A DNA stretch of 64,000 bases from Eublepharis macularius. Lineage: Eukaryota; Chordata; Lepidosauria; Squamata; Eublepharidae. The stretch covers positions 88,191,964 to 88,255,963 of the forward strand of contig NC_072796.1 of the NCBI RefSeq assembly GCF_028583425.1, read 5' to 3'. Positions 1 through 12,124 of the stretch are shown in pieces (the first letter of the stretch is position 1; every line of letters starts with the position of its first letter). The notes under the pieces are model-generated. The model saw nothing but the letters and a program-made list of their open reading frames with translations. It ran no database searches and was not told the origin of the DNA. The position numbers were made by a program, and so were the translations under genes.

Positions 1-947
1 CAGAGGCCAGTAGCAGTCTTCCCCCTGCACCTCAAAAGCCAGGCTGGAAATATCCCCCCAAATCACCCACTATTTAGGGAGTGAAAAAGGCTTAGAAAGA
101 AGTGAAGCAGACAGAGCTCCCCAAAACCTGCTGCCGGTGATCAGAGAGTGGGTGTTTCACAGAGCCTAATAGCACTCTCCCTCTGCTTGCATCTCATCAG
201 CAGCCAAGAAAGAACGTGGGGGAAAGAAGGCAAGAACTCAGGCAGACAACGCCCAAAGCTGCCTTGCACCCACTGTGGCTCTGTGAGTGGGTGGCGTCAG
301 AGCACAATAGAACCCACCGGCAACCCAGAAAAAAGGAAGAGATTTGGGGGGGGGATTAAGCCCAAGAAGAACCCAAGGACTCGAAAAACGCAGAAAGAAA
401 ACAGAGTAACCCGATAGTGTGGTAAAAGGATTTTTTTTAAAGTGCTCTCAAGAAAACTAGAGTAGAAAGGAGGAGAAAAAAATTAAACAGGAATGGAGAA
501 AAGAGTAAGCTCTCTTGCAACTGAAGCCCCAAAGCCCCAAGGCACAAGCCGTGCTCTCACCAAAAAAAAACCTTCCCCGCAGCAAGCAGTTGCTAAGCTA
601 ACTCGCGTCCCTGCACCAGCAAAATGGAGCAGAGCTTCGCACACTTTGTCTTTTGTGCAGAAAGGCTAGTGATCTCTGTTTGGCTGACAGAGCTGCCAAT
701 CAAGGTTTCCTGGGCTAAGATTGGTGTGTTCCAAACGGAGAAGGTGGCTCCACACCGCTGCCGAGGAAATTGTTTGAGCAGGAATCCTAGCATGACGGGC
801 CAACGGACACACGGACAGAAAGCCCCAATGTTTGGCGGTTTCGTGAGAAAAACACGCACCCACAGCCCGCGTGTTCGCGAAGGACGAACTGGGTAAGTTC
901 GTGACGAAATTAGGTCCGTTATGCAGACCATGCCCATCTCTACTCAT
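1..947. repeat. Right-hand part of a non-autonomous hAT-like element
   Basis: The segment ends at about 947 with 'tgcccatctcta', the same terminus (reverse complement 'tagagatgggca') that bounds the element at 24401-26614. The first 330 bases hold three diverged units about 145 bp apart, each starting near 'cagag(g)cc..tagca'. The left terminus is outside the window, so no target duplication can be tested. No protein is supported: the short open frames here lack known motifs. The shared terminus is what I see; membership of one family is inferred. Confidence 0.4.
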
Positions 948-1130
948 AACTACTGATGGACCTAATCCCCACGAATCTGTGTTATTCCCTTTTAAAAACC
1001 CTCTGTGCTAGTGGCCAGCATTATATCCCCTGGCAGTGAGCTGCACAATTTAATTAACCATTGCATAGTCTTTTTGTCCATTCTGAATGTATTGCATAAT
1101 CACATTTATTGGGTGCCAGTATTATGGGAG

Positions 1131-1245
1131 AGAATGAAAAAGTTCTCTGGATCCACTTTCTTCACCCCATGCATAATTTTATAACTTTATGTCCTTCCTT
1201 AAACTGAGAAATCCCAGAATCTTTAGACTTTCCTCATAAGGTTTA
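1131..1245. repeat. Fragment of dispersed repeat shared with 59.2 kb
   Basis: The order 'ctttcttcacccc..cataatttt..tttcctcataagg' matches the diverged copy at about 59262-59370, and the downstream part of the same family recurs at 23.9 kb. Family unnamed; probably derived from an old LINE. Confidence 0.45.
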
Positions 1246-1423
1246 CTAGTTTAGATTTTATATTGGGTAAGTTAAGCTCTTTGGGGTGGATTATAGAGAA
1301 ATTGGTTAGTAGGGGTGGGGAGAATTGAGTTTTCAGCCTATTAGCTAGTGGAGTGATGTACTAGATGTCCATAATATACAGCCAGTTGTATGATACAATC
1401 GGGTGGGAGTGGTGTAATCATCG

Positions 1424-1732
1424 ATGGGGGCAGTCAGTATGGAGTCGGGGATCCCAGTGCTCATAGGACACGGGAAGTATAGTAGTGGGGCCAGGTATTG
1501 TAGAGGAAGGAGACAGATTTGCTCAGCTTCCAACCATCGCCCCATTCCAAGGCACGTTGGCAGTGGGGCTAGAAAAAATTGCCTCCTCCCAGCACTGATA
1601 TTGTGTAATGCCAGGTCCATCACCAATAAGACAGTGCATCAGTATTTTGCAATGAATAATATGGATTTGGTGTGTATGACAGAGACCTGGGTGAAGGAGG
1701 ATGAAATGGTCACCCTGAAAGAGATGTGACAC
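1424..1732 (+). pseudogene. LINE endonuclease-domain fragment
   Basis: A + strand frame reads LILCNARSITNKT followed by DLVCMTETWV. Asn-Ala-Arg-Ser and Thr-Glu-Thr-Trp are the first two signature blocks of the APE-type endonuclease of CR1/L2-like LINE ORF2 proteins (knowledge of the family). The frame ends at a stop and runs into a short (AC)n tract at 1729-1748, so only the N-terminal edge of the domain remains. There is no reverse transcriptase downstream. It is a dead, truncated LINE copy; the exact clade cannot be fixed from this fragment. Confidence 0.55.
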
Positions 1733-1748
1733 ACACACACACACACAC
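1729..1748. repeat. (AC)n microsatellite
   Basis: About ten AC dinucleotides directly after the LINE endonuclease fragment. Confidence 0.9.
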
Positions 1749-2149
1749 CGGATTTTTCAGTCCTCCATCAGGCATGGGATAGTGAGACTGAGGGATGGGA
1801 AGTAAATCCTGGTTAAGGTGCCATTTTTGTGTGGCAGTTGATAAAAATAGTAAATGACCAACACAAGACCATATACATTTGAACCCTAGGTTAATATTAC
1901 ACACTTTTACAAAAAACAAACCTATACATCCAGAAGCCAATATGTATCAATTCTGCTGTGAGGATATTACCTCATATATTGTGTGGTGTAATATAAATTA
2001 TTACAGCGGGCCATGGATCCCTTCACATGGTAACTGCACTCACACAAAACTCTTCATAGGTGTTTTAATTTGGTATTAAGTTTCCAATATTTCTGGATGT
2101 GTGTATCATCAATCTGTAATTAAAATCAAGTGGCCACTTGAAAGGATCT

Positions 2150-2400
2150 ACCTGAAAGGTAATATTGATCATTGAGGAAGGCCCTAAGGTCGAAACACAT
2201 ATGGTCTTGTATGGTCATCTGATATTTTTGATATTTTTATGAACTGTATTTGGAAAATGTTATAGTTTATCCAAAACTTGCTCTGATTTCTTATGTAGCC
2301 TGTCGTTCAGGCCTTATGTTTTTAATTTTATTACTGTGTACACTGCATAATAAATATTTTTGAATATATTTTAATAGTTATAGCTTGACTCTTGTAGCAT
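2150..2400 (+). repeat. Penelope-like terminal repeat with hammerhead-like core
   Basis: At 2172-2196 the sequence reads TTGAGGA, an A, a 4-bp stem (GGCC / GGTC) with loop CTAA, then GAAAC. This resembles the conserved core of hammerhead ribozymes, which are known in Penelope-like element termini. AT-rich sequence with 'aataaatatttttg' follows to about 2400. No open reading frame is attached. The assignment to Penelope-like elements is inferred from the motif and from the other copies in this window. Confidence 0.4.
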
Positions 2401-2949
2401 CCACAGAGATATTTCTGCCTTTGTCACAGGACATTATTTTCAAAAGTCTTGGCTTGGGATGTCAAAGAAGTGATTGGTCTACATTCCAACCAACTAAGGT
2501 AGAACAGAGGGAAGTAGAATCCTTTCCCAGATGACATTCAACTATTGGGTGGCCTAAAGCAGCCTATTAATATGCTTAAAATCTACCGCAGAACTTTTGA
2601 ATCCAAGAGACTATGCTGCAGGCTTAAAATTTCATACATGTACACAGCAATGTCAAATAACCACTGGTTCAGTTGCAACATTTCTCCAACAGCTAATTAT
2701 TGCTTAAAGAAGTGTAGCAGTGCTAGATTTCCTTCTGTGGTGAGAGATCTCCCACCCCCAGGGTCCAAGCTCGCAACAAAGATTGGTGAGAAACAGAAGT
2801 AAAATGAGTGAGAACTTCAGGAATTTCAGAAATGCCTAGAGCATCACACAATGCTATGACATCACTTGTGACTTCAATCATTTCCACCTGCAACAAAGAA
2901 AAAGATTTATTAGAATTGAATTTGCACAGCCCTTACCTGTTTATATCAA

Positions 2950-3230
2950 AAAGAGTCCAGTAGCACCTTTAAGACTAACCAACTTTATTGTAGCATAAGC
3001 TTTCGAGAATCACTGTTCTCTTCGTCAGATGCATGGAGGGCAAGAAGAAACTGGTCAGATATATAGGTGGAGAGGGGAGGGAGGAGTAGATGGAAACAGT
3101 TGCTTCTGATATGGAGATCAGTTTGCTTCTGTTAAGGAAGTCAGTTACTTCTGATAATGAGATAACCATTCATAGTCTCTACTCAGTCCCAGCCTGACTG
3201 AGTCAAATTTACATATGAATTCCAATTCAG
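2950..3230 (-). repeat. Dispersed repeat, same family as 16.93-17.06 kb
   Basis: On the minus strand it contains CTGACGA (3022-3028), a GAGAA/TTCTC stem and GAAA (3001-3004), then 'gcttatgct', 'gttggttagtctta' and 'gtgctactggactc'. The plus-strand copy at 16.93 kb has the same order of blocks. It is a reptile-type dispersed repeat ending in the 'reach-and-tag' phrase common to these elements; I infer a Penelope-like terminus. No coding potential. Confidence 0.55.
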
Positions 3231-3690
3231 CAGCTTCCCCTTGGATTTTGTTTTTGAAAGGTTTCAGTCTTTTTTCTATTGTTCATGTTTCTTATGTCAG
3301 TGTGCGTGCATCCCAGCACCGAGGCCACAGGTGAGCAAAGCAGAGTCACACACACCAGTAAAGACTAGTGCTAAAACCATTTACTTTTTATTTACAAAAT
3401 ATACAGTCTAAAGAGCCATCCAGTACTTTGTACAATCCGACAAAGTGCTTCACCAGACAGTCTGTTTTTAGGCAGGGGGAAACGGTACAGAACATGTACA
3501 CATATATACATTTCAGCCCTGACAAGTGTCCAATCAGCAGTCAGATGCTGAGTCATCTAGCTCCTCCTGCATTGCATCATTCACAGGGGAGGAACCAGAC
3601 CAAACCGGCTCAGTCAGGTACATACAGCTGTCAGAGATTATGGCCATCCACTAATTGCCTGCAGTCTTCTAGCAATGTAATGCTAACATC

Positions 3691-5722
3691 TTAATCTATA
3701 AATGCAGATGTCATCAAATCCTTGTTATCCATTTCATGCAAAAAGTCTATTAACGGTTTCCATTCAGTCAAGAAGTTAACTAATGTCCTTTCTCTAATCA
3801 ATGCAGTAAGTTTTGCCATTGACGCAAACTCCAAAACTTTTGTCAACCATTCCTCCACTGTAGGCACTGTTGTAGTTTTCCACTTTTGTGCATAAAGTAC
3901 TCTTGCCGCTGTAATAAAGTATAAAAACAGTGTTCTAAAGCTTTTTTCCAACTGGCTGTCTGTTATTCCCAACAGAAAAGTCTCTGGTTTCAGCTGAAGT
4001 TTAATCTTCAAAACCTTCTGAATCGATGATTGTATCTGCAACCAAAAACTCTTTCTTTCTTACGTGTCCACCACATATGAAAAAATGTTCCTTCTTGTTT
4101 AGCACATTTCCAACATACATTTGATGCCCCCTTATACATTCTAGCCAATTTTTCAGGAGTCATATACCAACGATACATCATTTTGTAAAAATTTTCTTTA
4201 ATACTGGAGCTTAATGTAAATTTCAGCCCTCTTGTCCACATATTTTCCCATTTCTTCATTAATATATCGTGTCCACATTTTTTTGCCCATTTAATCATAA
4301 AATCTTTTACTTGCTCTTCTTCTATCTCAAACCTCAACAAAAGTTTATACATTTTAGATATAACATTTTAATCATTTGTACAAAGGGCTATTTCAAATTC
4401 AGTTTTAGATTTCTCAAAGTCATAATGACTCTTGTCTAATTTGAATCTCTCCAGAATTTGCATATATGGAAACCACTGACAGGCGTGCCCTTCTGCTGCT
4501 TTTGATTTAATTTTAACTTGGTCCTGAGAGAATCCCAATAAATCCTGATAAATTAACCATTTAGGTGGACTAACCATTTCCCTTCTAAAATGAGCTTCTT
4601 GTGATGACAGCCAGAGAGGTATTTTCGAACAATACCTAAATTTGTATTTATTCTATACTCTCAGGATTGCACGCCTTACATAATGATTATTAAACTCCGC
4701 ATTGGCTTTAACTTTGTCATACCATAGATACCCATGCCACCCAAATTTTAGATCATGCCCTTCCAGGTCCAGTAATTGTCTATTTTTTGACAGTATCCAT
4801 TCCTTCATCCAAACCAAACAGTTAGCTGCAAAATATAATCTCAAATCTGGGAGGCCCAAACCACCTCTTTCTTTTGCATCCTGTAGAACCTTAAATTTAA
4901 CCCTTGGCTTTTTGCCTTGCCATATAAATCTCGATATATCCTTCTGCCACTGCTTAAATGGTACCTCTGTTGTCAATACAGGAATTGTCTGAAATAGGAA
5001 TAACATTCTGGGTAAGACATTCATTTTAACTGTAGCTATTCTTCCCAACAGCGATAATTGAATTTTATCCCATCTTAGCATATCCCTTTTAATTTCTTTC
5101 CAAGTCTTACTATAATTATTTTGGAATAACATACAGTTCATATTTGACAAAGTAATACCCAAGTATTTTACCTTTTTCTCAACTTTAAACCCTGTTTTGC
5201 TCTCAAGTTTCATTTGATCTTGTATTTTCATATTTTTAGTTGACTTTTGTTTTCTGATTATTAACCTTAAAACTGGCCAGTACACCAAATTCTTTCAACT
5301 TTGTCATTAGAGTTTCAATTCTGTTCAAAGGGTCCTCCAAAATCAACACCAAATCATCTGCAAATCATCTGCAATCCAGTTTTATTCTCATTTGGAGCAT
5401 AAAGACCCACCACCAATGTTTTTGTCCCCTGTACATCAATTTCTACCACCACATATCTTCCATGCTCATCACTCATTATCAATTTAGGCTTTAAATGTGG
5501 CTTGATATATAAAGGAATTCCATTCTTCTTTTTGGTATCTGCTGCTATAAATTCTTCACCCAAAATTTTATAAGTCAGAAATTTTATCTCTTTTCTCCTA
5601 ATATGGGTTTCTTGCAAACAAATCATATCATATTTTAGTTTCTTTAAGCAGTGAAAAAATTTCTTCCATTTTGGGGCTGAATTTGCTCCATTAATATTCC
5701 ATGTTAAAATTTTGTAATCCAT
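3691..5722 (-). pseudogene. L1 ORF2, internally deleted and broken
   Basis: The minus strand encodes the start of an L1 ORF2 protein: an APE endonuclease N-terminus with WNINGAN and CLQETHI (5722 down to about 5390). It then jumps directly to the reverse-transcriptase FADD box at about 5370-5345. Everything between (rest of the endonuclease and most of the fingers/palm) is missing. Downstream are typical L1 blocks: KYLGITLS, LSLLGRIATVKMN, FIWQGKKPR, KERGGLGLPDLRLY (4653-5288), then the C-terminal region (3691-4577) in pieces interrupted by stops and frame changes. An 11-bp tandem duplication covering the ADD codons lies at the deletion point. ORF1 is absent upstream. It cannot encode a working protein. 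L1 is known to be active in squamate genomes. Confidence 0.85.
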
Positions 5723-7143
5723 AGTGCCGTGAAATTTTAAAATTTAATAAAATGGGGGGAGGGATCCCAATATATGTAAAAGTAAAGAGCAGAGTTAAGT
5801 ATGGGCATCCTCTTCTTCCTCCTCTTTGGTCTGCTCCAATTGGTAGCAAAAACAAAGGCTATGGGAAAGACTGTAGAAAACTGTTACCAAAGGGGTCTCC
5901 CCAAAAATTTTTAAACTGTGTAAAAAATCCAATAGTGTCTCCTTACTGCTAAATCACTTCCTCTAACCTCATATATGAATCACAGACACTTAGCAAAAAC
6001 TATTTTATCTCTCACAATGAATACTTTAACCAATATAGTCTACTTAAACCAATACACAGTCAATGAATAAAGAACTACATGTGGAATTACATATGTACAA
6101 ATCAATACAGAAAAATGTCTCTCTGTCTAAGTCCACAAGTAGTCTGTAATATGTTCTCACTCCAAGGAATGTTCCACCCTGATAGTCAACATTCAAGATA
6201 CAGGGAAAGGCCCTCCTCTAGGTGGGGAAGAAGTGAAGAAAATGCTGCTGTGCTGTGCAAATCCACGTTCTTTCATCCTTGTGGAGGAATTCCTTTGCAC
6301 ACTTAAGCCTGTGGATGAAAGAACGCAGATTTCCCAGTTGTTTTCCCAGTTTCACTTTCCCAGCTTAACTGTTCCTTTACTAAGCAATGCTTTTAATCGC
6401 AAAAGTGCTTTCCCCTTAAAATGTCCAAATCTACATTAATAAATCTTGAAAAAACATTCAGTCTTTAGACTTTTCACTTCCCAGGTCTATAAATCCTCTG
6501 AAAAGCTGGAATAAGAAAGATTTATTCAAATGTCCATTATATCTCCTTTAAAAAAGGCTCTCTCCCCAAAAGATGTTATCTCATTGTCTTGGAGAAAATC
6601 TCTCTTCGTTTAAACTAGTCTCTTCTAACAACAAGAAACGAGGAGCGGAATGCTTGGTGTCGATTATCAGCTCCAGCACTGCTACGAGTGAAGATAACTT
6701 TCCCAGATTCCAAATGCTATGGAAGGGACCAATGCCAAAACCTCTGTCTCAGCAACCCCCCCCCCCCGCCCAGCAAGCAGTCTTAGGAATGCAGATGAGA
6801 TAAACTCACGTTCTGTCTTTTGATCCAAGCAGATATTCGAGTGGAAAAATTCCCATATGGCATGTTAGTAGTGCTGTCCCTCAGCTCCTTGCTGGGCGTC
6901 CACCTTCCTTGCCCTCCTCACCAGAACTTCAAATCTCTATTAATTTCTTAAACCACAGTTGGAAAGCCTATGAAAATCTGGCCTAAAATGTGGTCACAGA
7001 AAAAATACCCAGCTGTTTTCACATAAGAAAAGGAGGCAATATAAAATAAAAAAAATTACTTAACACAACTACTTTTAACTGGTCCCCAGTTCACCTCCTT
7101 CCTTTGGTTTTGTACCTTGGGTCAAGTCATCAAACCCATATTT
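5723..7143. other. No gene seen; possible 5' flank of the L1 copy
   Basis: AT-rich sequence directly before the L1 ORF2 start on the minus strand. It contains neither a recognisable L1 ORF1 nor any cellular exon. It could be decayed 5' UTR of the same element. A 12-base C run sits near 6761-6773. Confidence 0.35.
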
Positions 7144-7517
7144 AGGGTTGCCAGGCCCCTCTATCCTCTCAGCAGGAGGATAGGGGCCTGGAACTGACCC
7201 TCACACACATTAGCGTGTGCACGTGTGCTCCGGTGGTGGCATGATTATGTCACTTCTGTAAGTGATGTCATCACACGAGCCGCAGGAGTGCTCTCACACT
7301 CCAATTTGGCTGGTTTAGGGCCAAATCAGAGCGCAGGGATGCTCCCGTGGCCAGCATGAGGGGTGGGAGCATGTGCACGGCGTGCGCTCCTGAGGTGCAT
7401 GCCAGTGGTGGGCACATTCCGGGAGTTTGCCCCCTCTCACTGATCGTTGAGCAATCAGAGGATAAGGGGGCAAATCTCCGGGAGTTTGCCCGCCACCAGC
7501 GGACACCTGGTAACCCT
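7144..7517. repeat. Non-autonomous element with AGGGTTGCCAG/CCTGGTAACCCT ends
   Basis: The segment opens with AGGGTTGCCAGG and closes with CCTGGTAACCCT, its imperfect inverted complement. The inside is GC-rich and non-coding. A related, more diverged copy is at 29073-29400, and the same termini bound the smaller MITE family at 7811 and 35810. Confidence 0.5.
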
Positions 7518-7810
7518 ACCTATATTCCCTATGTGAGAGTACACTTTACTCAACTATCTTGCTGAGCAACTCCAGGAAATGTACACTGAGTGATTTTATA
7601 ACTTTTTACAATCCTGCTCCCTCACTTGAGATTGGTTATTATTTTCCCGAGTCCAGAATAGCAAAAGGCCAATCTTGAGTACTGAATTTCCCTTGGGAGG
7701 TTTAGGAAGGAAGAGAAGGACTAATCCTGAGTGCCAATACTACCCCAAGACAAATTCTCTTAAACACATAGTCCCTACTAAGGAGTCCAAATGCAAATGC
7801 CCTGAGGCCT

Positions 7811-8003
7811 AGGGTTGCCAGGTCGAGGCTGGGAAATTCCTGGAGATTTTAGGGGTGGGGTTTGAGGAGGGGCCTCATAATGGTATCGTACCATAAAGTC
7901 CACCCTCTAAAGCAGCCATTTTCTCCAGAAGAACTGATCTTTATCGACTGAAGAGCAGTTGGTGGCTGGAGGTCTCCTGGAATTACACCTGGAGACTAGC
8001 AAC
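7811..8003 (+). repeat. AGGGTTGCCAG-type MITE copy
   Basis: Opens with AGGGTTGCCAG, contains the blocks 'gggaaattcctggaga', 'ccataaagtccaccct', 'gcagccattttctcc' and 'gaactgatct', and ends 'cctggagactagcaac'. These blocks occur in the same order in the copy at 35940-36156. Inverted terminal repeats and lack of coding capacity suggest a MITE-like element. Confidence 0.6.
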
Positions 8004-9104
8004 ATTACTCGAGGGCCTAGGAGGGCCACAAGGCCCAGAACCCATGGCAAAACATATTCATAATGAATATTGTCTCTAGTCCCACAATTCATTACATTCC
8101 TGTTTGCTATATGTGTTACTCCTATGAGAGGATTCAGTCCATACTTTTTATGGTTCAGCATCTCAAGATGTTCTTAGACTGTGCCAACCTTCCAAAAAAG
8201 TCTCCAAACACCAGTCCTTCAACACTAGTTGCAGACTCACCATTGAGTGCCAACCTGTTCCCACAAGCTCAAACTCATTTCCTCCATCTCCTGAAAGTGA
8301 TAGTATAAGCCAGTCAGCAAACATATCGCTGGAGTTATCACCCCTAAGGCACCTGACTGACATTTTACTGAGATACTGCAACAGGAACCAGGAATGAAAA
8401 CATTCCAAATGGGAGGCTCACTGTTCTATAGTGAAGGACAGGAGTGAAGTGTTTTATTGTGCTTCAGCAATTGCTATATTTCCTTTTGCAACAGTTTGGA
8501 ACCCTACAAATCAGCATAGGCAAGTTGCTTTCAGTTTCAGCAAGTATACTATACTCCACTGCAAAAGCATACTAAGCTCCAAATCAATCTGATTAAAAAA
8601 TATGTTACTGTTCAACACAGAAACATCAGGCGAATCCACATTACTCATTCTAAGACGCATGTTCCCCGCATTCCCCACGCAATCCCGAGTGCCGGTCACA
8701 TTACCTCATTAAACAGATGCATTTCATTCACATTTCTCCTGAATATGCGGTCACAGGTTTTCAACGGGAGTTTCACGGTGGCCATGAACGGGCCAATGCG
8801 CAATTTACACGGTTTTTTTAAAAACCACCCCCCTTCCTGTCTCTTCGGCCGTTCCAAGAGTTCCTATTGGCTGATTCAACTTGCAAGTACTCCGTAGTCT
8901 GCAAAAGACTGTTTTTGACTTCATAGCATTGGATTTATTGATGATGCTGTTTCTGAATCAAATCTGGTAGTTTGAAAAATCATTTTGGGGTGAATCCATC
9001 CTCAGAACGGAATTGCGAAACTTCCTTTTTAACTGTTTTTTATTTTTTTTATTTTATATTACTGTAATATCAAAATTACAATATCCTTATAAGGAAATAC
9101 AATA
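8004..9104. other. No gene recognised
   Basis: Unique-looking or strongly decayed sequence. No conserved exon, RNA gene or intact transposon was recognised on either strand. Confidence 0.4.
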
Positions 9105-9690
9105 TCCTTATAAGGCAAGATCAAAATAACGGAAAAGTAATTTTTTAAAAAAAAGGCGGGAAGATTTGTTCCCTCCCTCAAAAGCGGAAAATGCGGGTGT
9201 GGGGTGAATGCGGATTCGGCCAGTGACTATTGGGAACATAATGACACTCCAAGGAAGTGAAACTTCAGTAAAATTCAGGCACTGAACTGTCCTGCATAGG
9301 AAATGCCCACGAAAGCTTCCCACATGCTTCCAAATTTCCAAAAAAGAAACGGGAGAGAGCCATCAGTGCTGTCAGTGGGGGAAAGAGGCATCATTATCTT
9401 CAATGATGTTTCTTTATAAGGCAAGATCGAAATAACGAAAAAGTGCGCTCAAAAAAATAAAAAAAAATGGGTGGGGAAAAAAGGTCCCGCCCAAAAAAGC
9501 GGTTTTCGAGCGGCCGTGTGACCAGAGGGACGCGCGAGAAAGACATATTGGAAGCAGGAATGTGAACGAAGAGGAAAAAATTGCGGATTGGAGGCAAACG
9601 GAAGATATCCGATAAACATGCGGGTAATGGGTGAATGTGGATTTGACCATCCACTGTTGTGCCGTTTTCCCAACACAAATGGTAGAAGTG
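9105..9690. repeat. Two diverged copies of one repeat in direct orientation
   Basis: 'cttataaggcaagatc(a/g)aaataacg(g/a)aaaagt' occurs at 9108-9140 and again at 9414-9446. Both are followed by an A-rich tract, 'ggtgaatgyggat' and similar spacing. The second copy is longer and more GC-rich. The layout looks like a local duplication or two insertions of one family. Confidence 0.5.
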
Positions 9691-9784
9691 AGCATTGGAT
9701 ACGTAGTTTAGATGCTGTAATTGGGTACATAGTAAGGGAGGGAAAACAGGGGGAATGTCAGTGTATTATGCAACGTAATAGATA

Positions 9785-10750
9785 AGAGATTGTCAGTGCA
9801 TTCCTAAACAGAGTTACACTCTTCTCAGTCTATTGAAGTCAATGGGGTTATAAGGACGTAATTCTCCTTCATGTTGCATGAGTGGCCTAATTACAGAGAG
9901 AATTAGGAAACTACTAGGTGGCTTTGAACAGATCTTGAATATAATAATAGGCTGGGGTAAGGAGGAATACACTGTTACACTAGTCTGTCCAATAGCACCT
10001 ACAGAGTAAAAGAGCCGATTAGTTGTGCATTGTAGCAATTATTTCCTTACATGGTTAAATGTTACTTTTTGCATAAGGCAACAGAGCACCAGAAGAAATA
10101 GAGTTTTGGAAGATTAAACTGATCTGTGGTCTCTACATAAGTTTTAATTTGGTTGCACAAGTCCACTTTTTTTCTCTTGCACACAGGCTGACCAGATAGA
10201 AGAGCCTGTTATTTTAATATTGGTGTAAAAGAAGACATTCTAGCTGAAACAACTTTTTCATCCTTCTGTGTCAAGCTGTACTTCTAAAATTCCCATGCTC
10301 TCCACGACTGTAAATGATACAAAAACTATCCTCGTTTACCATGTATCAACTCCCTCAGTTTCCCTCTTTGAAATGTTCTTTTTCCAGTCGTCAGCACATC
10401 TTTGGCAGTTATCAATTCTATAATATTTAGTTTATGCATCTTACAGTTTTCGGGTCAATCTATATTGAATATTGTTGGGATTTCATTTGTGGTGATCTTA
10501 CAGCATGGGCAGACTATTGGAGGTGAGAATTTATGTGGAATGAATCAATTTCCTTTTAGAGATAGGGAATTTATTTGTGAAGGTGAAGGCCAAGTTCACC
10601 TGGTGAAACTGCTTCTAGACTGTATTACTTCAGACAGTAGCTATGAGTTTATATGATAAATGCCTTCCATGGGAAAAAACTCTACACAATGAAAATTGTG
10701 TTCGGGAGAGGGAATATAACCCAGCGTTTCTTTTGACATAACTTGCTAGG
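9785..10750. other. No gene recognised
   Basis: AT-rich sequence with only short chance reading frames. I see no conserved protein or RNA signal. Confidence 0.4.
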
Positions 10751-10872
10751 TATTTGTGTGTGTGGTTGTTGTGGATTTTCCGGGCTGTATAGCCGTGGTC
10801 TTGGCCCGGAAAATCCACAACAACCATCGTTCTCCAGCCGTGAAAGCCTTCGACAATATATTTGTGTGTGTG
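10751..10872. mobile_element. 94-bp fold-back insertion with 14-bp target duplication
   Basis: A 94-bp sequence (10765-10858) is flanked by identical 14-bp direct repeats TATTTGTGTGTGTG (10751-10764 and 10859-10872). Its first part is a perfect 21-bp inverted repeat around a short loop, beginning GTTGTTGTGGATTTTCC. The same phrase appears in the Penelope-like terminal repeat at 28.85 kb. The direct repeats indicate a true insertion; the long variable-size duplication fits target-primed reverse transcription rather than a cut-and-paste event. Confidence 0.65.
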
Positions 10873-12120
10873 TTTGTAGGATGTTTGTTTATAGAGGAAC
10901 ATTTCATCATGTTAGATTAATCTGCAGTCTGATGCCAGTAACTGGCTCCTGGGCACCTGCATGGACCTGTGGTCAGTATCACACCCCAGCTGGGCTGTGG
11001 TTGGGCATCAGAGACTGGCCATGTGACCAATACTCTGTGGGGTACCAGCTTGGCAGTAGGTGGGTCTCAGAGAAGTGCCTCAGGGGCCTGGCACTGTGTC
11101 AATGCCAGCACCAGGGCCATCTGTCACAGCTGCTCAGACGCATCTGTGGCCTCTGGCTGGGGTAGGGTTAACGGGGGTGTAGATGGGAGACCAGAGCTGG
11201 GGGTATTGAACTGACCTTGCTCCATGCTGGGATGTTCATGCCATGGCTGCTGACTCAGGGAGCCATCAGGCAGTGGGCTGCTACTTAGCTGTTCCAGGTT
11301 GATATGGCTGTAGAAAAAACCAAGAGTGTCCCTTGTGGCAGCAAGCAGCACCCTTTGGGGGTAATCCGATCCACAGGAGTCTGATAACTGTTTGAGGATG
11401 GTTCCCCCCAACTCTGTCCTGGCAATGAGACATGCTCTCATATGGTATGCTCAGGTCTCTGGGTATGTGAACGAACATCATGGTGCAAGATGCCAAGTCC
11501 CACAGTCCTGCGGCACCTGATCTGCTGACTGTGAACTTAGCTGAAGTTTTGTGGCCCCCTAGCTTCACCATTTGCCTTAGTTTCCTGAAAATGAAGGGGG
11601 GAGGCAGAGAAAAATAGCCCCTCCCACAAGCCCATGTAAATGTTTTCAGGAGCCTGGGCAAATTCCTGTTAATATAATGTGTGTGTATACCAGAAGGCAA
11701 AAACCCCTTTCCCTTAAGAAGGATATTGATCAAAGAAATACAGCTGCCAGAGTAGGTAAGTATGCTGCTCCGCCTTTCTTGTGTTGTGCTTTCTCTTCTT
11801 GTTTCTATAGTATGTACCGCCCCTCAGCCAACTACTCCTAGACCTCCATTGCCCTTACCATACTGGAGCTGCCAGGTGCAACTGAAAAACTGCTTTGCAA
11901 AATGATGGCGTATTATGCAAACCCCCAAAACCCCTCTGTTTACCAAGGACTAGACAGGATCCACCAGGTTTCACTCATAAAATCCCCCCCTGACTTTTGT
12001 AGTCAAGTGTACCCACAGAACTTCAGGTGAACTTTCTGCTACGCTCCAGGAATCCCCTCCATCTAAGCCGTTCCAGCTCTTTGTAAACCACAACACAGAC
12101 AAACCACAGAAATCCCCACG
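10873..12120. other. No gene recognised
   Basis: Moderately GC-rich sequence. A 150-codon minus-strand frame at 11281-11733 has no recognisable domain and no exon-like borders. Possibly old repeat sequence. Confidence 0.35.
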
Positions 12121-12124
12121 GGGG

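Noticed and set aside
3001-3028. A canonical, functional hammerhead ribozyme
   Set aside because: The core-like order is present but has an extra base before stem II, and I could not find stem III or a cleavage site; reported only as a core-like motif.
11281-11733. 150-codon minus-strand frame
   Set aside because: No recognisable motif, no splice context, and no support from neighbours.
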